64,000 nt of DNA. Source: Flectonema sp. DT1601. Taxonomy: Eukaryota; Euglenozoa; Diplonemea; Diplonemida; Diplonemidae. Where the stretch lies: contig OZ025836.1 in assembly GCA_964019425.1 (NCBI GenBank), positions 186,001 to 250,000 of the forward strand, in the 5' to 3' direction. The notes beneath the pieces were generated by a model, which had not been told where the DNA came from, did not search any database, and was given only the letters and a program-made list of their open reading frames with translations. Positions 9,633 to 17,703 of this stretch are shown piece after piece. How positions within the stretch are numbered: position 1 is the first letter of the stretch; each line of letters starts with the position of its first letter. The position numbers and the translations under genes are program-made.

Positions 9633-10606
9633 GATGCAGTTGAAACTCAACCTGCTGCCACTGAAACTCAGCCTGCCTCAGCTTTGGCTGACACAAGACC
9701 TAGTATTGAGGGAACCTTTCAATCCTTTGATGCACTTCGCGCGAGGGTAACCCTCGCTTCTTGTTCTTCGGGAAGGGGGTTTAAGACAAGCCACGTAGTG
9801 GGGAAAAGGGTGAACATTCACGTGCACAAACGCATGTGGGTGGAAAGTATGTGCCACAGCAACAGACGAAGGTTGCTACCACATAACGCGTGTGGTTCTC
9901 CGGCACGACAGCACGTGTGCTGCTGGAGAAAGCAGCTCCTTCGGTATGAAGAATACTGTCTCATACCTTGCTGCTGAAAAGTGTAGGTATGCCTGCCTGC
10001 CTCATAATTGTATTCTGGTTGGTTACTATTAGTTTTTGCCACAACACTAAACATAGGTCTCTAGGAGAGAAATACACCGCGGCGTGTTTAATCGCAGACA
10101 TGAAGGAGAAGGGGTCGTGATAAAGAAAGACACCGCCTATCGCGCGCGGATAGGGAGATCAACGGGGATCCCCACGACGGGTACAAATTCTTAGAGTCGT
10201 GGTGCCGCGCAGCGGAGGTGGCAAACCCTGGGACTAAGTGGCACATTGCGGACAAGGACGGACGATTTTGTCATTTGTTCCTCGCCCTTTCGCAAAACAT
10301 TGTCCCCAAGGTTTTGGGGTGACCGATGGGTGCTCCCTGAAAGGGTACTACGTCGGGAACTTTCTAACGTTGTTGGGCATGGATGCTTCTGGGCGAGAGT
10401 TCCCAGTTGCCTTTGCCATCACAGGAAACGAGAGCAAAAAAACCTGGGGATGGTTTTTTGACAAGTGTCGCAGCACGCTTGGTGAAGATTTTTTCAACGG
10501 GTATGCACTGATGAGGCCTCGACACAGCGATGAAAAAGTCGTTCCAACCTGGCGGAGAGCTTTAACGCCTCCTTATTTTTTTCCATTTATTCACAGATTT
10601 GTATGA
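9633..10606 (+). pseudogene. MULE transposase fragment
   Basis: The first part (about 9633-9970) encodes a DNA-binding domain: SFDALRARVTLASCSSGRGF, then, after a frameshift near 9818, CTNACGWKVCATATDEGCYH and LRHDSTC. That is the C-x4-C...H-x4-C zinc-binding pattern of FAR1/MULE N-termini. About 10225-10606 encodes the start of the catalytic domain: FCHLFLALSQNIVP, then a second frame change, then GVTDGCSLKGYY (first catalytic Asp), LTLLGMDASGREFPVAFAI and KKTWGWFFDKCR. The second Asp and the Glu of the DDE triad are missing because the coding region runs straight into the right subterminal repeats. There is no ATG upstream in frame; an AG just before 9633 suggests an earlier exon. Confidence 0.85.
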
Positions 10607-10689
10607 AAATGTTCAAGGATATTTTGGAAAAAAAGGATATTTTGCAAAAAAAGTGTCAATTTTTTTTTTTTTTTTTTTGAATTTTTTTT

Positions 10690-10873
10690 TTTTTTTTTTT
10701 TTCATGAACAGCGAAATTTTTTTTTTTTTTGTTACTGAATGGAGAAAAAAAATTATCACTTTCAGTGAATAGCGAAAAAAAATTATCATATTCAGTGAAC
10801 AGCGAAAAAAAAAAAAATTCTTTTACTGAATAGCGAAAATGGAATTATTGGACCCCCCAATAGCGAAAATCTC
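10690..10873 (+). repeat. Right TIR and subterminal repeats of the MULE
   Basis: About five inverted units with the core AGTGAAYAGCGAAAA, separated by A tracts, end in CCCCAATAGCGAAAATCTC. They are the mirror image of the array at 8521-8810 but fewer and less regular. Confidence 0.85.
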
Positions 10874-11284
10874 TTTTTTTTTTTTAAATTTTTTTATTTT
10901 TTTTTTATCTTTCCTCTTCTTCAAGATACATACTGAATATCAGCGTATTTTTATTTTTCTTAATTTTTCAATAAAAAAAAAGTCTGTTTTCCGTAGTAGG
11001 ATTTATTCTATTGTGGCAGTAAGGCTTAACTATAATTTAGATAAAAACAAAATAAAAAAAAACTGAAATTCTATGGGGGGCGGAGAACCAGAGGGAAAAA
11101 GGAAGACAGCATAAAAAAAACTTTTTTTTTTTTTTTTTTTGTACGACTGCAATTCTCTCGTCCCCCTCCTCTCTAAGGCAACTAAACAAAACTAATACAT
11201 AAGAAGCAAAACAACAAGAACAAAACGGTTATCAGTAACATGACTACAACAGGTCTGTTGTCAAAAAACGATTGACGTAATAAA
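10874..11284. other. Gene-free stretch
   Basis: It begins with the 12-T copy of the MULE target duplication, continues through T/A tracts (to about 11065), and has an A-rich patch followed by a 20-base T tract near 11120-11140. The last 150 bases are probably 3' UTR of the gene at 11285. No coding signal. Confidence 0.55.
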
Positions 11285-13108
11285 CTACTCATCGTCTTCA
11301 TCATCAGGTTCTTGAGCAAATGATTGCAAACTGTTAATCGTTTTCATTATTGCTTCTCGTTGAGAAGCAGCTTCTGCTTTAGTTGGGGCTGCCATTCCCC
11401 TGAACATGGCGTTGATATACGGAAATGAGAATACAAAAGCTTCAAAAGGCGATGCATCCTTTCTCGGAGGAGGTTCATCTTCAGACTCGTCTGACTCTTC
11501 ACCTCCAGCGATTGTTGTGACCACAGATCTGATATTAGTGAGAGTGTCACCTGGTTCTTGTGAGACTCCAAGATTAGCCATTTGCCTACGAGTATGACCA
11601 TCTAACACAATACCAGTCATGTTTCTATGTACCTGAACCCATTCAGTTATCCAATCTCTACATGATAAAGTATCATCATAAAGTCCATTATCTTGTACGA
11701 TTCTTGTAATATCAGTCATGTGAAGGTCTGATAGCATCACTGCTGGAGGTTGCCCAGGCACTATTTTCGCATACAACATTCTACGAGTTGGCTCTGGAAT
11801 ATCACATTCTTTTATAATATCCTGATAAAGATTGTATGCCGATACAGCTACCTCATCCGTATCATCAAGCCAAAATGGAATCTTTTCAGACTTTGAACGC
11901 TTCGCTCTGCTCGACGTTTGTCCAGTTAATGGAGCAACAGATGGTAAAGCTGTTCGCCTATGGGTGTTTTGTTTCTTAGATTTTTGAAATGTCTTTATAT
12001 TTTTATTAGCAGTGTGTTCAGCAAGCTCATCAATAACTCTTTTTGTGTCTACAGAAATACCATTTCCCTGCGCTATACCACCTGAAGCTTCAGTACGAAT
12101 TCTGTTAAAGTCTTGTACTGGTAGCATTGATTTCATTCGTCTTAAGAATTTATCACGAGGCTCATCCTCTCTCCATCCGTCAGGACTGTGACGTTCTCTT
12201 CTGAGATCTGCTTGAATTCGTTTTAATTCTTTTATTCTGATATTTAGCTTTCCAGATTCTTCCAAGAAAGTGTTTCTTTCTCTCATTAAGAATGTCGAAA
12301 TGATAAAAGATGAAATGAACTTACAAATGGCCAAGACGAAGACAATTATGAGAATAATAAAGATGGTGTTTCTACCATGAAGTCTCCATTGGCCTGGATA
12401 CACTTCGAATGTTCTGCAAAAATGGATACCCGAGGCAGTTGACCGACACACACATTGCTCACACGCATCACAAAATGAATTACAATTACAAGTAGTGCAT
12501 CGTGTTGATCCAGGTCCCGGAGCCCATGGTGCAGCACATCTGTAGTCTGTGCAGGTATTTCGATCTTCCCACACAAGTCTCTTGGCATCATCACAAGTCA
12601 TTGTTTGATCGTTGTATGTGCTGCAAGATTCATCATGTCTTATAGCATACATTGTAAACTCCCATGCTAATAACAACATCAATAAGGATACAACAATTGC
12701 TATTGACCCTTTGCGAGTGTCTAGGAGAGCGAATCGGGTGAGTAAGTCATTTTTGGGCTGATGTTTTTCAATTTTTTCAAGTTTCTTTTCTTCTTTTGAC
12801 ATTGTTTGGTTGACAGAGCGAGTCATGTCGTCGAGGACAAGGTTTCTGAGTCGCATCATTTCTCCGGGTCCTCCGGGTCTTCCGTTGATCTTCTGAGGAT
12901 CATACACACTTTCCAAAGATTCCAATCCACTGGCTCCTCTAACTGATTCGAGTTTAGCTAAGAAATCAGCCACATCTTCAGATAATTCTTCTTTCTTTGT
13001 CGATGTTGTGTATCGAAGGCCAGCACTAGCCACATCAACTAAGAATCCTGAACAAGCACCAATGACGTTAGCGTTTTCATTGTTGTCAACTTCTGGTTCT
13101 GTCGACAT
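11285..13108 (-). CDS. Two-TM membrane protein with Cys-rich loop, 607 aa
   Basis: Not recognised. Start ATG 13108 has a splice acceptor AG (13119-13120) only 10 bases upstream. Layout: cytosolic N-terminus of about 130 residues; TM1 about 134-155 (GSIAIVVSLLMLLLAWEFTMY); a roughly 90-residue loop with thirteen cysteines, several in tight pairs (CTTCNCNSFCDACEQCVC); TM2 about 247-273 (IFIILIIVFVLAICKFISSFI); a basic coiled coil (275-310); and a long cytosolic tail ending in an acidic patch (EPDDEDDE). The tail has a basic KRSKSEK region and a folded-looking part (VSAYNLYQDIIKECDIPEPT onward). A disulfide-bonded luminal or extracellular hairpin with both termini cytosolic is inferred. No introns are needed. 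Confidence 0.85.
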   Translation of the reverse strand: MSTEPEVDNNENANVIGACSGFLVDVASAGLRYTTSTKKEELSEDVADFLAKLESVRGASGLESLESVYDPQKINGRPGGPGEMMRLRNLVLDDMTRSVNQTMSKEEKKLEKIEKHQPKNDLLTRFALLDTRKGSIAIVVSLLMLLLAWEFTMYAIRHDESCSTYNDQTMTCDDAKRLVWEDRNTCTDYRCAAPWAPGPGSTRCTTCNCNSFCDACEQCVCRSTASGIHFCRTFEVYPGQWRLHGRNTIFIILIIVFVLAICKFISSFIISTFLMRERNTFLEESGKLNIRIKELKRIQADLRRERHSPDGWREDEPRDKFLRRMKSMLPVQDFNRIRTEASGGIAQGNGISVDTKRVIDELAEHTANKNIKTFQKSKKQNTHRRTALPSVAPLTGQTSSRAKRSKSEKIPFWLDDTDEVAVSAYNLYQDIIKECDIPEPTRRMLYAKIVPGQPPAVMLSDLHMTDITRIVQDNGLYDDTLSCRDWITEWVQVHRNMTGIVLDGHTRRQMANLGVSQEPGDTLTNIRSVVTTIAGGEESDESEDEPPPRKDASPFEAFVFSFPYINAMFRGMAAPTKAEAASQREAIMKTINSLQSFAQEPDDEDDE

Positions 13109-13317
13109 TTTATTTTACCTGCATAAGAATGATAGTGGATTTAAGTAAATCTAACAGGGTAGTAAGAGTAATGACCCGTGTGCGTTAATTATAAAAATAA
13201 AATGGGAATCAACAAACACACAACGCCCGTTAAGTGTAATATTTTTAAAAAAATAAAATAAATAAGTTCTTCGATGATGGAAAACACCGAGTTGGAAGAA
13301 ATAATATACACAAACTC

Positions 13318-13914
13318 CTACGACCGTCGACGGAGTATTTTCAATCCCCACCAAAAGGCAATTGCGGTAAATGATGTTACTACTGATGTTAGGATTGTTC
13401 TTTTTCTTGAAGCGGCTTCATCTTTTTTTTTAGACTGACGAACGATCTCAGCTAAAGCCTGTTGATGATCACAAGTAGCTTCACCACCAAGTGATGCTTG
13501 TCTATCTAAAACGATAGTACGCCTTCTACGAAACTCTGATAAATCGATATCACAAGTTGAGGCGATTACTTCACTTTCATCTTCACTAACTGCTACAGAA
13601 AGGTGAAGGTTCTTTATAATGTGAATAGTAGCTTCACGTTCCCTTTTTAGTATGACTTGTTCCTTCTCATTTGCTATGATGTATTCACACAGCTCGTTAC
13701 ATTTATCACGTAAGTTGTTTCGTAAAACATAATTCTCATGTTCTTGATATTGTGATTTGGTGTATTGATTTTCTCGTTCTTCGTTTACGGTTTCTAACAG
13801 TTTTCTAAACGCTTTCCTTAAATTTGAGTTCTCAATTTTTAAAATTTTATTCTCATTCAAAGCCGCAGCGTTTGCCGTTTGAGAATCGTTCACTGAAGGC
13901 ATCCCTCCTGTCAT
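13318..13914 (-). CDS. Tail-anchored coiled-coil protein, 198 aa
   Basis: Not recognised as a family. Residues about 15-115 are a coiled coil rich in Glu/Lys/Asn with heptad hydrophobics (ILKIENSNLRKAFRKLLETV). A basic segment EFRRRRTIVLDRQ follows. The protein closes with a single hydrophobic helix about residues 173-192 (ILTSVVTSFTAIAFWWGLKI) and the tail LRRRS. There is no signal peptide, so this is the design of a C-tail-anchored protein facing the cytosol, as in SNAREs and organelle tethers; it lacks a clear SNARE zero-layer. The gap to the next gene upstream is about 550 bases. Confidence 0.82.
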   Translation of the reverse strand: MTGGMPSVNDSQTANAAALNENKILKIENSNLRKAFRKLLETVNEERENQYTKSQYQEHENYVLRNNLRDKCNELCEYIIANEKEQVILKREREATIHIIKNLHLSVAVSEDESEVIASTCDIDLSEFRRRRTIVLDRQASLGGEATCDHQQALAEIVRQSKKKDEAASRKRTILTSVVTSFTAIAFWWGLKILRRRS

Positions 13915-14464
13915 TGTTGTACTTTATAAGATGCTTTGTTCAACGGGAAAAATGAACACGACAATGAGTTAGTAGTATTTTATTTTAAGAACCAAGAACT
14001 AACTAACTACCTAACCTGTGAAAAAAAAATAAAGAGGACATTAATAAAAGGCTCACGGATCTCCACTAAGATTTTACTACATTATTAATTTTTTTTTAAA
14101 AAAAAAAGAAGAGGAAAAAAAAAAATGAAATGGAAAAAAATGAAATTCCGTGTGAGAGAGGGGAGGCAGGAGAGGATTCGTTCTTTTTAGAATGACGACT
14201 CACTCACAGTAAAGATTATCATCATTCAAATCCTGTGTTTGCTTCACAGAAATTGAGGAGGAGGGAAAAAATCATATCATGACTCTTAGTGTGTAAGGTT
14301 CGTTTCGGTATTTTCTTCTTTTTATTTTTTTTATTTGTAAAGAATAACAGCCCCCCCTCTCAGGATTGCGATATTTTTGTAATTTTTTTTTTTTTTTTTT
14401 TCTTATTCCCTCCTCTTTCATAGCTTTCAATAAAAGGAAGGAAGAAATCATTTTTTTTATATCT
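13915..14464. other. Gene-free stretch
   Basis: A/T tracts near 14095-14130 and 14380-14400 flank a mixed-sequence patch (about 14140-14300) with no long open frame. It probably holds the 5' leader of the tail-anchored gene and the 3' UTR of the 59-aa gene. Nothing else is supported. Confidence 0.5.
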
Positions 14465-14719
14465 TTAGTGTTTAAGGTGCTTTGGAGGTAAGTCCATATT
14501 CAACGTTCTATTGATGTTTTTGTCAATCATCTTTCCAACGTGGTGTTTGCTGCACTGTATTGTTTGATTGTTGTTATTGTTATTATTTCTTTTCAAGTCT
14601 TCCCAAAGTTAAATAATGATAAAACAAACCTCTCCATAGGCACCAACGCAACCGACGTACGGAGAGTAGGCCATATCGGTGACATCAACGTTGACGTGGG
14701 CGAGCTTTACCTTGACCAT
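14465..14719 (-). CDS. Small 59-aa protein, copy A (two exons)
   Basis: Exon 1 14630-14719 encodes 30 residues (MVKVKLAHVNVDVTDMAYSP...GAYGE). A 75-base intron (14555-14629) follows, and exon 2 14465-14554 encodes CSKHHVGKMIDKNINRTLNM...LKH and TAA. The model is confirmed by the paralogue at 15446-15700, which has the same exon lengths, intron length and phase. No signal peptide or membrane helix. Conserved residues between copies include SPxVGC, a Cys opening exon 2, VG, and LNMDxPP...LKH. No known family is recognised. A splice acceptor AG sits at 14766-14767, 46 bases before the ATG. Confidence 0.8.
14555..14629 (-). other. Intron (75 bases) of copy A
   Basis: Starts GTTTGTTTTATCATTATTT and ends AATCAAACAATACAG, phase 0. 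The early T-rich part is complementary to AAATAATAAC further on. Confidence 0.8.
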
Positions 14720-15445
14720 TTTTAAGAAGAAAGTGTGTTTTGAATAAGTGTAGTGGTGGAATACCCTGAGAATGTAATTATTATCACTTATCAACTAGAT
14801 ACTATCTATAGCAATCATTTAACTGGGTGTTGGAACCAGACTTACGTAAATCTTCAGAATACAAAGAGTACTCTCCCAATTGATGCGAGCAACCCCTGCT
14901 GTGAAATACTAAAAAAGAAATTTAAACAGCTTTGATTATTTCCTACAAAGATTTTTTTTTTTTTTTTTCATTCTTTCCCATTCAGGAGAACAGCAAGGAA
15001 CTGTGTGTAACTATAGTGTGAAATAGATTTTTCTTTTTTTTTTTTTTTTTTTTTTTGTTCTTTTTCTTTTTTTTTTTTTGTTTCATTTTTTTCATTTTTC
15101 ATTTTTTTTTTTTTATTTCTTGTTCTCTTTCATTTTTGGAATAGTTTTCGTTCTGTGCAATCACCGCATAGTCAGATCGTTGCTCTGCTTACGATCTTGG
15201 CGGCGGGTTTGCATTCGTAGGTTGATGATGGAGCACTACAAAAAAAAAAAGAAAGGAACGGGAAAAAAAATATATAAAAACACCTAATAGATTTTTCTAT
15301 AGTAGTATGAAAAAAAAGTAGGTGCCTTTTTATTCCGGAAAAAAAAATTCCTTGCATAGGAGAGGTCGAAGCAGTTGTATCTTTTTCTTGATGGAAAAAA
15401 CACCTATTTTACATTCAATCGACAAGAAGAAAACAAGGGTTGAAC
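14720..15445. other. Gene-free stretch between the twin genes
   Basis: It contains four T tracts (about 14950, 15030, 15065, 15100) and an A tract at 15240. On the minus strand a possible 5' UTR exon ends at a GTAAGT near 14845, ahead of the acceptor at 14766; this is only suggestive. A 61-codon minus frame (15172-15357) crosses homopolymers and is not credible as a gene. Confidence 0.45.
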
Positions 15446-15700
15446 TTAATGCTTTAAACCGTGTGGCGGTATATCCATGTTTAGTGAGGCGTTCATTGCT
15501 TTTTCGATATTTCTTCCTACGTTGTGGGTCGAACACTGTTTTTTTTTTTTTTTTTTTCCTTTCATGCAAAATCTTGTAAAAAAAAAGCCTAAAAAGAGAA
15601 GAATACACACCCCTCCGAAGGCATCGACACATCCAACAAACGGAGAGTAGGACATATCAGTTTGATCAACTGTGACTGATGCTAAGTGAATCTTCACCAT
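15446..15700 (-). CDS. Small 59-aa protein, copy B (two exons)
   Basis: Exon 1 15611-15700 encodes 30 residues (MVKIHLASVTVDQTDMSYSP...DAFGG). The 75-base intron 15536-15610 follows, then exon 2 15446-15535 encodes CSTHNVGRNIEKAMNASLNM...LKH. The unspliced frame happens to stay open through the intron (producing a run of lysines), so a naive reading gives 84 residues; comparison with copy A shows the true product is 59. Identity between the copies is roughly 60 per cent. Role unknown. An acceptor AG lies at 15791-15792. Confidence 0.8.
   Translation of the reverse strand: MVKIHLASVTVDQTDMSYSPFVGCVDAFGGVCILLFLGFFFTRFCMKGKKKKKKQCSTHNVGRNIEKAMNASLNMDIPPHGLKH
15536..15610 (-). other. Intron (75 bases) of copy B
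   Basis: Starts GTGTGTATTCTTCTC, has a T10 run in its first half and an A18 run directly before the terminal CAG, phase 0. Length matches copy A exactly although the sequence does not. Confidence 0.8.
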
Positions 15701-16180
15701 TTTTAGTAATTTAGTATTGAAGATGTGTCGGAGAAAAAAAGTATTTTTTTTCTGCTTTCGTTCTTTAAGCAGGGAAGGTAGTGTAGGTTTCTGAAGGGGA
15801 AGTTAATTATAACATTAATTTCAACTATGAACCCGTCAAAAAGCTGGGTAATCGAACCATCTAGTAGCTGGTTCACTCCGAAGTTTCCCTCAGGATAGCT
15901 GGAACCATAAAAGGAGTTACGCCAGGTAAAGCGAATGATTGGAGGCATTGGGGATATCGTTTCCTCGACCTGTGATTATAATCAAATATAATAATTAGTT
16001 TCAGACCTGAAACACTACAATGCAATAAGATTTGGTGTATACAGCAACGGCGCAAGTTGCCTTTTTTAATTATTTCTTTTTTTTTTTTTTTTTTTTTTTC
16101 TTATTCGGTGTACGTTGCAGTGAAATCCGACCGAAAGTAAAACAAATTCTTTTTTTTGTGTTGTAAAAACGGTTTAAAAA
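15701..16180. other. Gene-free stretch, possible 5' leader of copy B
   Basis: A minus frame 15703-15948 of 81 codons with ATG ends three bases before copy B and overlaps its presumed leader, including the AG at 15791. It has no recognisable features, so I leave it as leader sequence. A 25-base T tract lies at about 16076-16099. Confidence 0.4.
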
Positions 16181-16432
16181 CTACTTGCAACACATAATTT
16201 CAGCACTGTAGTGGTGGTTGGCTGAAAAAACTGCACCATTCTTCTTGGCGTAAGTAACGTGTCCGGTCTTTCCCCATGAATGTGGCCAAATGGTAGCGCC
16301 TGTGATGTTTGTACCAGCTGGGCAATACATTACAGATTCTCTGTTACCCGGTGAGTCTTTTCTAACGGCAGTGCAGTAGTCGTTAACTTTGGTACTTCCA
16401 GCAGGAACACCAAGTGAGTGAAAGATCGTCAT
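16181..16432 (-). CDS. Small Cys protein ending in CCK, 83 aa
   Basis: A distant paralogue of the two neighbours at 16633 and 17104. Shared pattern: CTAVRKDSPGNRESVMYCPA aligns with the CKTFSQRNKAAGITRIACPS segment of the neighbours, then a TG(A/G)G-like turn, an aromatic segment and a C-terminal CCK. It has five cysteines and no obvious signal peptide. The CPxGxxxTGG layout resembles small beta-rich secreted domains known from bacteria and protists, but I cannot name a family. An acceptor AG lies at 16460-16461, 27 bases before the ATG. Confidence 0.75.
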   Translation of the reverse strand: MTIFHSLGVPAGSTKVNDYCTAVRKDSPGNRESVMYCPAGTNITGATIWPHSWGKTGHVTYAKKNGAVFSANHHYSAEIMCCK

Positions 16433-16632
16433 AGTTAGTTGTGTTAAAAGTGTAGGTTACTGAGAACATAATGAAGTAAAAAAGATTACAGCCAGCAAAC
16501 TAAATAACTTTCAAGTCTTCATTGTGTACATGTTTTTTTTTTTATTTTCTTACTTTCCTTCTTTCTTAGTAGTGTACTGTGTTATGATACTGAGTTCTTA
16601 TTATACACTTGAGAGGGTATCGATGATGAGGT

Positions 16633-16902
16633 CTACTTACAACACCTTACATAACAGGTATTGTCTCCTAAACCGAATCCAGTGTCACATCTCCAACCAT
16701 TTCCTTCTGGCATACTTTCCTCAAAGGAGCTTTTAGTGTCAAATTTTCTGTAATGGTTGTACATTCCTCCTCCAGTCATTTGGTATCCCGATGGACAAGC
16801 GATTCTAGTGATACCTGCGGCCTTGTTACGCTGTGAGAATGTCTTACAATCACCAGTGATACCAGAACCAGCACCAGAACCAGTAACAGTGTGGTTTACC
16901 AT
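16633..16902 (-). CDS. Small Cys protein ending in CCK, 89 aa, copy 2
   Basis: The start is set at ATG 16902 (MVNHTVTGSGAGSG), because the ATG at 16935 is absent from the twin copy and lies beyond the conserved acceptor AG (16929-16930). The protein has a Gly/Ser/Thr opening, then C-x(n)-CPSGYQMTGGGMYNHY, a charged middle, EGNGWRCDTGFGLGDN and CYVRCCK. Five cysteines suggest disulfides, yet no signal peptide is present. The GYQMTGGG and GNGW motifs recall small beta-sandwich secreted domains; function unknown. It is nearly identical to 17104-17373. Confidence 0.8.
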   Translation of the reverse strand: MVNHTVTGSGAGSGITGDCKTFSQRNKAAGITRIACPSGYQMTGGGMYNHYRKFDTKSSFEESMPEGNGWRCDTGFGLGDNTCYVRCCK

Positions 16903-17103
16903 TGTTGTTTGTTTTGTTAAGTGTAATGCTGACATGATTACAAATAAAATTAAAAACTACAATTATAGAAATCGTTTGCAGATTGCACTCTGTGTAAGTA
17001 TTTTTTTATATTTTATTTTCTTACTTCCCTTCCTTCTTAGTAGTGTACTGTGCTATGATACTGAGTTCTTATTATACACTTGAGAGGGTATCGATGATGA
17101 GTT

Positions 17104-17373
17104 CTACTTACAACACCTTACATAACAGGTATTGTCTCCTAAACCGAATCCAGTGTCACATCTCCAACCATTTCCTTCTGGCATACTTTCCTCAAAGGAG
17201 CTTTTAGTGTTAAATTTTCTGTAATGGTTGTACATTCCTCCTCCAGTCATTTGGTATCCCGATGGACAAGCGATTCTAGTGATACCTGCGGCCTTGTTAC
17301 GCTGTGAGAATGTCTTACAATCACCAGTGATACCAGAACCAGCACCAGATCCAGTAACAGTGTGGTTTACCAT
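17104..17373 (-). CDS. Small Cys protein ending in CCK, 89 aa, copy 1
   Basis: Same protein as at 16633-16902 except Asn for Asp in KFNTKS. The leader is conserved as well, with an acceptor AG at 17403-17404, 30 bases before the ATG, preceded by ACCATCCCCTGTC. The near absence of change in both coding and flanking sequence means very recent duplication or gene conversion, or strong selection on dosage. The family sits beside the twin 59-aa genes, making 14465-17373 a cluster of small duplicated genes. Confidence 0.8.
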   Translation of the reverse strand: MVNHTVTGSGAGSGITGDCKTFSQRNKAAGITRIACPSGYQMTGGGMYNHYRKFNTKSSFEESMPEGNGWRCDTGFGLGDNTCYVRCCK

Positions 17374-17703
17374 TTTTGTTGTTTGTTTTGTTTAGTGTAA
17401 TGCTGACAGGGGATGGTCATAGAAAGCTTTATAACAGTTTGGACAAGTCAATTGCCGAGGAGGGGTAAATAACAAAAAGAAAAAATTGTTTTTTTTTTTC
17501 TTTTTTTTTTAAAAATAAAATAAAAAAAAACTAATATGATTACAACTACAGAAGAAGATCTAACATTCTGTGAAAACAGAAAACTGATTTTCATCTGCTA
17601 TCCGAAATATAACTACCGACAACAAAAACGACATCTAAAGAAATAACTCAAAAGAAGAAAGAGCATCGATGCTTTTTTTATAATAATAACAAAATTCACG
17701 CGA
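17374..17703. other. Gene-free stretch
   Basis: The leader of the CCK copy 1 occupies the first 30 bases. The rest is A/T-rich with T tracts at about 17490-17510 and the presumed 3' UTR of the gene at 17704. No coding signal. Confidence 0.5.

Larger units (their letters stand above)
8521..10873 (+). mobile_element. Mutator-like DNA transposon (MULE), decayed
   Basis: The ends are a perfect 19-bp terminal inverted repeat: GAGATTTTCGCTATTGGGG at 8521-8539 and its reverse complement at 10855-10873. Each end continues into an array of about 30-bp subterminal units with a TTCGCTRTTCACT core. Twelve T residues directly abut both ends (8509-8520 and 10874-10885), consistent with a target-site duplication made in a T tract; MULEs usually duplicate 8-11 bases. 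Inside, on the plus strand and opposite to all host genes, are the zinc-binding N-terminal domain and first catalytic part of a MULE transposase. The rest of the catalytic domain is absent, so the copy is non-autonomous. Confidence 0.88.
16541..17407. repeat. Recent tandem gene duplication, 471-base period
   Basis: 16541-16933 and 17012-17407 align with an offset of 471 bases and no indel until a 3-base shift in the 5' leader. The coding parts differ at only about two sites that I can see: one changes Asp to Asn in KFDTKS, the other is synonymous. About 75 bases of unrelated spacer separate the copies. Confidence 0.9.

Noticed and set aside
15703-15948. 81-codon gene upstream of the second 59-aa gene
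   Set aside because: It overlaps that gene's presumed leader and acceptor AG, has no paralogue beside the twin gene and no recognisable features.
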